The translations under genes and the position numbers were made by a program. Below the pieces are notes generated by a model. The model searched no databases. It worked only from the letters and a program-made list of their open reading frames with translations, and was not told the origin of the DNA. Below are positions 58,574-64,000 of a stretch of DNA of 64,000 nt, in pieces. This stretch comes from Candidatus Latescibacterota bacterium (GTDB lineage: Bacteria; Latescibacterota; UBA2968; UBA8231): NCBI GenBank assembly GCA_022819745.1, contig JAJEGS010000029.1, positions 45,196 through 109,195 on the forward strand, read 5' to 3'. The number at the start of each line of letters is the position of its first letter. The stretch's first letter is position 1.

Positions 58574-59359
58574 ATGAACGCCATGAATGCATTCGATGGG
58601 CGTTTTGCCGCGCTGCAAATTACCGGGAGACGGGACTATCAAGAGGATAGTTTCGGTTTTTTCGATGGGCGCGATCTCGGCATAGATGACAACGAACACG
58701 CCGTGTTGTTGGTCGCCGATGGCATGGGCGGTCACGTGGGCGGCGCGATTGCCAGTGATCTTTTGTGCAAGACGTTTGTCGAGGTGTATCCGCGATCTTC
58801 TGGCCCCAGCGTCGAGCGGCTCCGCACGTGCCTCGACGAGGCTAATGGTGCTATCGCTGCGGCTGTCGCCAAAAATCCCGCACTCGACAGCATGGGTTCG
58901 ACCTTGGTCGTGGCTATTGTTACAAGCGAAGGACTGTGCTGGATTAGCGTAGGCGATTCCCCGTTGTGGTTGTTCCGCGAGGGGCAATTGGAGCGGTTGA
59001 ATGCCGATCATTCTATGGCACCGATTCTTGCGGAACTCGTGGCAGCGGGACGCATGACTGCCGAGGACGTGGCGCGGCATCCAAGTCGGCATTCGCTGCG
59101 CTCGGTGGTTATGGGCGATGAGATACCCTTGATCGATGTGTCGTCGCAGCCGGTTGCGGTGGAAGAAGGCGACCGGGTGGTATTAGGTAGTGATGGTTTG
59201 CTGACCTTAGACGAGCAAGAGATCGCGGATATTCTCAAGAAAACGCAAGACGCGCCCTTGGAAGATAGCGTCGCAGCGCTTATACAAGCTGTGGAAGGGG
59301 CCGGACATCCCTATCAGGACAATGTGACCGTGTTGCTGTATGCTCCAACAGCCGATTAG
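58574..59359 (+). CDS. PP2C-type serine/threonine phosphatase
   Basis: A 261-residue PPM/PP2C family phosphatase. Metal-binding motifs are all present: GRRDYQEDSFGF, LLVADGMGGHVGG, SMGSTLVVAIV, WISVGDSPLW, VVLGSDGLLTL and the final HPYQDNVTVLL Asp. No partner kinase gene is seen. It follows the small ankyrin gene by 32 bases, and the start has no strong ribosome site (a second ATG is four codons later). Confidence 0.92.
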   Translation: MNAMNAFDGRFAALQITGRRDYQEDSFGFFDGRDLGIDDNEHAVLLVADGMGGHVGGAIASDLLCKTFVEVYPRSSGPSVERLRTCLDEANGAIAAAVAKNPALDSMGSTLVVAIVTSEGLCWISVGDSPLWLFREGQLERLNADHSMAPILAELVAAGRMTAEDVARHPSRHSLRSVVMGDEIPLIDVSSQPVAVEEGDRVVLGSDGLLTLDEQEIADILKKTQDAPLEDSVAALIQAVEGAGHPYQDNVTVLLYAPTAD

Positions 59360-59413
59360 ATGAAAATTCAGATCAATAATCACCCTCCAACAATCAATCA
59401 AAAAGGAGAAGCT

Positions 59414-60259
59414 ATGTTTCGCTCGCTATCACCGGGGGCTATCGGCGCAAGTGTAGAAAACCTCGCAGACGGTCTCGATTTGGCCGCGCGGCACGGGTTT
59501 GCCGGGTATCACTTTAGCATTGGCGAAGTCGCGGCCATGGGCGCGGAAGAAGCCCTCGCGCTGGCCGAGCGCAAGGGCGTGCGCCTGTCGGCGTGGGGAT
59601 TTCCCGTTGATTTTCGCGGGGAGGAGGCCGCGTATCAAGCGAGCTTGGCGCAGTTGCCGGAGTTGGCAAAGGTGGCGGCGGCGTTGGGGGTGCGGCGGAC
59701 GGCGACTTGGCTTATGCCGACCTCGGACGAGCTGACGTACCGAGAGAACTTTGCCTTTCACGTCGAGCGGCTGCGGCCGGCCGCGGCGATACTAGCCGGC
59801 GAAGGAGTGCGGTTGGGTTTGGAATACGTCGCGCCGAAAACGCTGTGGTCGAGCAAGCAGTACGAGTTTGTCCACACGATGGAGCAAATGGAGGAATTGT
59901 GCCAAGCCGTAGGCGAGAATGTGGGCTTTCTGCTCGATAGCTGGCATTGGTACACGGCCCACGAGACGGCTGAGGATGTGCGCTGCTTGCGTCCCGAGCA
60001 AGTGGTGGATGTACACGTCAATGACGCACCGGCGGGCGTGGAAATCGACGACCAGCTCGACAATGTGCGCGACTTGCCTGGGGCGACGGGCGTAATCGAC
60101 ATTGGGACGTTCCTCAGCGCTTTGCAGCACATTGGCTACGATGGGCCGGTCATGGTCGAGCCGTTCTGCGAGCGGGTGCGCGCTATGGAGCGGGAGGAGG
60201 CTGTGGCGGCCACGGCTACTGCGCTGGGCCGCGTGTGGGAACAAGCCGGACTTAGGTGA
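59414..60259 (+). CDS. Sugar phosphate isomerase/epimerase (TIM barrel)
   Basis: A 281-residue AP endonuclease 2-type TIM barrel. Metal-site segments are LGLEYVAPKTLW (Glu), GFLLDSWHWYTA (Asp/His), VVDVHVNDAPAG (His) and VMVEPFCERVRA (Glu). AAAAGGAGAAGC precedes the ATG at 59414; an in-frame ATG at 59360 has no such site and gives an unconserved N terminus. It is one base upstream of the FAD oxidoreductase, so the two are co-translated. Substrate unknown. Confidence 0.87.
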   Translation: MFRSLSPGAIGASVENLADGLDLAARHGFAGYHFSIGEVAAMGAEEALALAERKGVRLSAWGFPVDFRGEEAAYQASLAQLPELAKVAAALGVRRTATWLMPTSDELTYRENFAFHVERLRPAAAILAGEGVRLGLEYVAPKTLWSSKQYEFVHTMEQMEELCQAVGENVGFLLDSWHWYTAHETAEDVRCLRPEQVVDVHVNDAPAGVEIDDQLDNVRDLPGATGVIDIGTFLSALQHIGYDGPVMVEPFCERVRAMEREEAVAATATALGRVWEQAGLR

Positions 60260-60260
60260 C

Positions 60261-62030
60261 GTGGAAATCCGCACGATTGAATGCGACATCTTGGTCTTGG
60301 GCGGCGGCTTGGGCGGCGTGGCCGCGGCCGTGCGCGCCGCCCGCTTGGGCTATCGAGTTTGCCTGACCGAAGAAAATCCGTGGATCGGTGGCCAAGCCAC
60401 TAGCCAAGGCGTCTCCGCCTTAGACGAGCACCCGTACATAGAGCACTTTGGCGGCACGGAACTCTACGGCGAATTCCGTGCTGGCATCCGCGCGTTCTAT
60501 CGCCGCAAGTACAAACTGAAAAACCCAGACGACCCGCACTTCAACCCCGGGGCCGGTTGGGTCTCGGCGCTGTGTTTTGAGCCGCGCGCTGGTCTAACGG
60601 CCCTGCTGTCCTTGGTCGTACCGCAAGTTGAAGCTGGTCGTCTGATGTTGTTTTATCACGCCCGCGCGTCTGCCGCCCACGTCCAAGGGCAGTCCATCCG
60701 CACCGTAGATGTCGTCCAAGACGGCGGTACGCACGTCTTGCGTTTTGCTCCGGCGTATGTGCTCGACGCCACGGAGCTGGGCGACCTGCTACCCCTGTTG
60801 CCCATCCCCTACGTCTCCGGCGCTGAAAGCCGCGACCAGACTGGCGAGCCACACGCCCGCACCGACGGCCCAGTCCCGCATCTCACTCAGTCTTTTACCT
60901 GTCCGTTTGCGGTTGATTTTTGCCCCGGTCAAGACCACACCATTCCCCGCCCGCCGAACTACGAGCGCCATCGCGACGAGCAGCCCTACACCTTGACTTT
61001 GGAGTACGCCCGTGGCTTGCGCACGTACCGATTCTTTGAGACCGCCGGCGATTTGCCCGGCTCCTTTTGGGCGTACCGTCGCTTGTTGTGCGCCGATCAA
61101 TTCGCCGAGGGACAGGTGCCGAGGGACGTGGCGTTGATTAACTGGCAGGGTAATGACTACACCGGCGGCACCCTCATCGACGTGCCGGCTGCCGAGCAGG
61201 CGCAGCAGATAGCCGCGGCCAAGGAACTGAGTTTGGGCTTGTTGTACTGGCTACAGACTGAGGTGCCGCGCGATGACGGCGGTCGCGGTTATCCCGAGCT
61301 GCGGCTGCGCCCCGACATCATGGGGACCGCCGACGGCTTCTCCCAGTATCCCTACATCCGCGAATCTCGGCGCATCGAAGCGCGTAAGACTATTGTCGAG
61401 CAAGAGGTGGCTGCTCCACACCAGCCCAATGCGCGCGCCGCTCCTTTTGGCGACAGCGTTGGCGTGGGTTGGTACGCCATCGACATCCACGGCCAAGCTG
61501 CTGACGTGGTGTACACTGCGCCGACCAAGCCCTTCCAGATCCCGTTGAGGGCGCTTGTGTCGCGGCACTTGGACAACTTGCTGGCGGCCTGCAAGAATAT
61601 CGGCACCACGCACGTCACCAATGGCTGCTACCGCCTGCATCCCGTGGAGTGGAATATCGGCGAGGCCGCTGGTGCGTTAGCTGCTTTTTGCTTGGGCCAG
61701 CAACGGACTCCAGCGGATGTGTGTAGCAACGCGGCTTTGCGGCGTCAGTACCAGCAGACTTTGCTGGCGGCTGGCGTGCCGCTGTATTGGTACGAGGATG
61801 TGCCGCCTGGGCATCCGGCCTTTGCGGCCGTGCAGATGCTGGCCGTGGAGGGGATATGGCCGGGGTGCGCCAATCATTTGCGCTTTGATCCAGATACATT
61901 GGCTGACGCGCCAGTCGAGCGGCTGCGGGCTGCGGGGCTGTCGCCGGATCTTGTGGGCCGCGACCTCATAACACGCGGGGACTTGGCGCGACTTCTTTGT
62001 TCTGTAAGGCTAGTACGACATCGCCTATGA
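60261..62030 (+). CDS. FAD-dependent oxidoreductase
   Basis: A 589-residue FAD-dependent oxidoreductase. The dinucleotide motif is ILVLGGGLGGVAAAVRAARLGYRV, the second FAD segment includes WIGGQATSQGVSALDEHPYI, and YVLDATELGDLL is the usual middle motif. Similar proteins in Latescibacterota/Poribacteria-like genomes occur beside sugar isomerases. The GTG at 60261 follows the isomerase stop by one base. Reaction unknown. After its stop the sequence becomes AT-rich for about 700 bases. Confidence 0.85.
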   Translation: MEIRTIECDILVLGGGLGGVAAAVRAARLGYRVCLTEENPWIGGQATSQGVSALDEHPYIEHFGGTELYGEFRAGIRAFYRRKYKLKNPDDPHFNPGAGWVSALCFEPRAGLTALLSLVVPQVEAGRLMLFYHARASAAHVQGQSIRTVDVVQDGGTHVLRFAPAYVLDATELGDLLPLLPIPYVSGAESRDQTGEPHARTDGPVPHLTQSFTCPFAVDFCPGQDHTIPRPPNYERHRDEQPYTLTLEYARGLRTYRFFETAGDLPGSFWAYRRLLCADQFAEGQVPRDVALINWQGNDYTGGTLIDVPAAEQAQQIAAAKELSLGLLYWLQTEVPRDDGGRGYPELRLRPDIMGTADGFSQYPYIRESRRIEARKTIVEQEVAAPHQPNARAAPFGDSVGVGWYAIDIHGQAADVVYTAPTKPFQIPLRALVSRHLDNLLAACKNIGTTHVTNGCYRLHPVEWNIGEAAGALAAFCLGQQRTPADVCSNAALRRQYQQTLLAAGVPLYWYEDVPPGHPAFAAVQMLAVEGIWPGCANHLRFDPDTLADAPVERLRAAGLSPDLVGRDLITRGDLARLLCSVRLVRHRL

Positions 62031-62208
62031 ACCAGATAGTGATCTCTGCTTTGGGCAAAGAACAGGTCAGTTATATCGAGGGATAAGAAATAGATCAAGA
62101 AAAAATGTTACAATATGGATTCTTGATTTGTGGTATTTTTATCCAATAGAAAGACCATATATGGCCCTTTTTATAATTTAGACCACATATGGTCTTTTCG
62201 GCTATTTC

Positions 62209-62482
62209 TTAGAGGCCGTTTTAAAACTCCGTTATCATGCGAGTCTTCTGAGTATGAGATGGCTCATGGCAATGCGACTTGGACCACCCCGATGCCAACG
62301 CCCATCCGGTAGCAGGCGACAAAGCAGGGGCCATTATGCATCGGTTACATCGGTCGCATATTGACAACGCGTACTCATTGGAGACCTTTCGTTCAGGGTT
62401 CTTTGGCAGAACCTGAAGGTGTTCGGTGAGTACGCTCAAGGCAAGAATTATCTCCGCAATAGAGTTTTAAAACGGTCTCTAA
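62209..62482. mobile_element. MITE-like element with 21-base terminal inverted repeats
   Basis: The ends agree at 20 of 21 bases in inverted orientation (TTAGAGGCCGTTTTAAAACT on the left). The inner 230 bases hold no intact transposase. The ends resemble those of IS5-type elements. A clear target duplication was not found. Confidence 0.55.
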
Positions 62483-62507
62483 AGAAAACATATAACAAAG
62501 GGCCATA

Positions 62508-62531
62508 TATGGTACTATGGTACTATGGTAC
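62508..62531. repeat. Triple tandem repeat TATGGTAC
   Basis: Three exact copies of TATGGTAC lie in the loop of a 15-base hairpin (62496-62510 with 62541-62555). Confidence 0.8.
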
Positions 62532-62792
62532 TAAAGGACTATATATGGCCCTTTGTAAAGACAACGATTTTACCAATTTTTATTTGTACTATATCATGGT
62601 CTTGTATTTTGACTAAATATTCTTGACATGTGGAAAAATGTGTTGTATAAATGCTTAAGTTTCTTTAAGAACACTTCTAAAGTTAAATTGTGGAATAGAT
62701 GAGTCGAGTAAAGCCACACAAAGTCCTAAAAAATAAAATCATTTGACCATGTGCTAGGGGCACAGGTACACCGTTCCCGATGGGTTGACAGG

Positions 62793-62893
62793 GAGCCAGT
62801 AGAATCGATCTATCAGGATCGCCGAGGACTGCTCTGGCTCACTACCGCCGACGGTGGGGTTAGCCGGTTCGACGGGACTCATTTCTATACTTT
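62793..62893 (+). pseudogene. Fragment of a two-component-regulator propeller protein
   Basis: The frame reads ESIYQDRRGLLWLTTADGGV followed by SRFDGTHFYTF, a single, well-conserved beta-propeller blade (Reg_prop type) of a hybrid sensor kinase. The rest of the propeller is absent, and both flanks are AT-rich and non-homologous, so this is a remnant. Confidence 0.7.
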
Positions 62894-62950
62894 TGGCCTA
62901 GCTGTAAGACCAACATGGTCAGGGATTACTCTGTAAACAAGGAGCATGAG

Positions 62951-63910
62951 ATGAAATGCACGATCATAATCGTCCTAGCCCTCTTCTTTACGCTCTCGCC
63001 TGCCGCCGCGCAGGACGAAGGCGTCTTTGAAGGGCGTCCAACGGACTTTCTCCCATTGCAGGTCGGTAATCAGTGGACCTATACTCACTTTTATTGGAAT
63101 CAGGTCTATTTCTTCGACTTTTGGTACCTCGAAAGAGACTTATATTGGGCCGAGCCGGGTAGCCTCAAGCGGGCGGTCGTGCGGGCGATGTTTGAAATAC
63201 CTGGGTATCCTTATTACTCCGATATGCAGAATGGCCTTTTCCCAAATGAGCCGGGCGTCTTTGAGCCAGAAGGCATGTCCGCTAGTGGAGAGTTCACCAT
63301 TGAGATTACTCATACCGAGATGATTGAGGGCCAAGAGTACTTTGTCTTTAGCGACGTAGAGTACGACTGGCCGCCCGTGCCCAATCTTTTTCTCGCCGGC
63401 CAGAAGGTGCGCTTCTCCGACGAGGGCACTTTATTGTTTCGCTGGCAGGGGCAAGACATCCCTTTATATGCCTTTAGGGATCTTGGTTGTTGCTCTCCAG
63501 AATATCCCGTGCTGAAAAATGAAAACTTTCCGGTCAAACAATTCATCCAATCTTTCTTTTTTCCTGCCGAGAATATAAGGGGCGTTATAGAGTTTTTACT
63601 CTATCGTATGGAGTTTCCTCCTAGCCTGAGTCAGGCATCAGTGGTTACTTTTGGGGTGCAGTTTAGGGAGGAGCTTAAAACACGCCCATATCTTGATCTT
63701 GGTTCAATTGCGTTTCTTGAAGGTTATGGGCTCCTCTCTTATAGCCGATCTGAACCGGGCCGTGGAAATTTGCCTCTGATCTTGAAAGATTTTGAAAACG
63801 AGATTCGTCCGATTTCAGCGGTTATTGGTGGCAAAAAGCTCGAATTCTCATATACCGGTATTATTAACCTCTGCATTTTTAAGGGAATATTGTTATATTC
63901 ATTTATATGA
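62951..63910 (+). CDS. Secreted protein of unknown function, possibly truncated
   Basis: A 319-residue protein with a Sec signal peptide (MKCTIIIVLALFFTLSPAAA). The body is aromatic-rich and beta-predicted (FLPLQVGNQWTYTHFYWNQV, VKQFIQSFFFPAE). AAGGAG lies six bases before the ATG at 62951. The last 15 or so residues (INLCIFKGILLYSFI) are encoded by AT-rich DNA with a different base composition that runs into a transposase gene, so the natural C terminus was probably replaced by an insertion. Function unknown. Confidence 0.65.
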   Translation: MKCTIIIVLALFFTLSPAAAQDEGVFEGRPTDFLPLQVGNQWTYTHFYWNQVYFFDFWYLERDLYWAEPGSLKRAVVRAMFEIPGYPYYSDMQNGLFPNEPGVFEPEGMSASGEFTIEITHTEMIEGQEYFVFSDVEYDWPPVPNLFLAGQKVRFSDEGTLLFRWQGQDIPLYAFRDLGCCSPEYPVLKNENFPVKQFIQSFFFPAENIRGVIEFLLYRMEFPPSLSQASVVTFGVQFREELKTRPYLDLGSIAFLEGYGLLSYSRSEPGRGNLPLILKDFENEIRPISAVIGGKKLEFSYTGIINLCIFKGILLYSFI

Positions 63911-64000
63911 GACCTAAAGGCAGTGCCGATCGGCTGGAATATCGCCGCCAATGGGCGGTTGGGTTGCTTGAGGAAGGCAAAAGCATCAATGAAGTAGCCC
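63907..64000 (+). mobile_element. Start of an IS630/Tc1-type transposase, cut by the window edge
   Basis: The last 31 codons read RPKGSADRLEYRRQWAVGLL followed by EEGKSINEVA, the N-terminal helix-turn-helix of IS630-family transposases (the first helices of a paired-like domain). The ATG overlaps the stop of the secreted-protein gene by four bases. The rest lies outside the window. Confidence 0.6.

Larger units (their letters stand above)
62031..62750. other. AT-rich non-coding stretch with nested inverted repeats
   Basis: No gene is supported here. Three nested structures are visible. ACCATATATGGCCCTTT (62154-62170) has an exact inverted copy at 62497-62513. TTAGAGGCCGTTTTAAAACTC (62209-62229) has an inverted copy with one mismatch at 62462-62482, bounding 274 bases like a short mobile element. 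CAAAGGGCCATATAT (62496-62510) faces ATATATGGCCCTTTG (62541-62555) as a local hairpin over a tandem array. A short leftward frame inside resembles nothing. Confidence 0.6.

Noticed and set aside
62221..62439. Transposase gene inside the MITE-like element
   Set aside because: The frame has no recognisable transposase motif and covers only 72 codons.

Overview
The window is a bacterial chromosome segment with GC-rich core genes and more AT-rich accessory patches. Several features indicate a diderm (Gram-negative) cell: an Lpt lipopolysaccharide-export cluster (LptC/A-like, LptB and LptE-like proteins), a porin-like outer-membrane barrel, Sec signal peptides and lipoproteins. GTG and TTG starts are common. 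The mix of genes (TIM-barrel sugar isomerases, a zinc alcohol dehydrogenase, a GFO-type catabolic neighbourhood, a PDDEXK/AAA-ATPase-like gene, a urea system, many toxin-antitoxin genes) resembles uncultivated sponge- or soil-associated phyla such as Poribacteria or Latescibacterota. That placement is an inference from gene style only.

Region 0.1-8 kb holds DUF2203, gatC, pyrG, the lptC/A-like gene, lptB, rpoN (sigma-54) and an lptE-like lipoprotein, with a methyltransferase remnant between the last two. A BrnT toxin pair follows (8.0-8.5 kb). At 8.6-12.1 kb a leftward operon encodes a double RidA-like protein, a two-subunit thiamine-pyrophosphate decarboxylase-like enzyme and a LarA-like (DUF2088) protein. 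At 12.2-17 kb are a TIGR04282-type glycosyltransferase, a NYN nuclease-like protein with a C-terminal repeat, a GHMP sugar kinase, a DUF1684 protein and an SDR dehydrogenase.

Region 17.0-28.7 kb is a complete urea uptake and hydrolysis locus: ureD, a 414-base control region with a strong sigma-54 promoter candidate, urtA, a porin-like gene, urtB-C-D-E, fused ureAB, ureC, ureF and ureG. No ureE is present. The His-rich UreG N terminus may compensate.

Region 28.9-41.9 kb is a defence and toxin island, nearly all on the minus strand. It carries a HEPN/MNT pair, several PIN/small-protein modules (only one PIN toxin intact), an RHH antitoxin, a type III restriction-modification system co-translated with a membrane-anchored pentapeptide-repeat protein, and DUF433. 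Next to these is a CBASS cassette of patatin phospholipase, CD-NTase and an E2-like protein fused to a SEC-C motif. CBASS is preceded, in what looks like one transcription unit, by an HTH-ImmA/IrrE protease and a PIN protein. Pieces of the MNT, PIN and mod genes are duplicated within the island, marking a segmental duplication followed by decay.

Region 42-64 kb returns to housekeeping and catabolic genes: an AICAR-transformylase-only protein, dapA/dapB-like genes, a UVR-motif protein, an unrecognised two-gene operon, acetamidase/formamidase, a GlmU-like protein, ppk, sugar isomerases, alcohol and 2-hydroxyacid dehydrogenases, an AAA-ATPase/PDDEXK gene, ankyrin proteins, a PP2C phosphatase and an FAD oxidoreductase. 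The right end is an AT-rich stretch with nested inverted repeats and gene remnants, and a transposase start runs off the edge.
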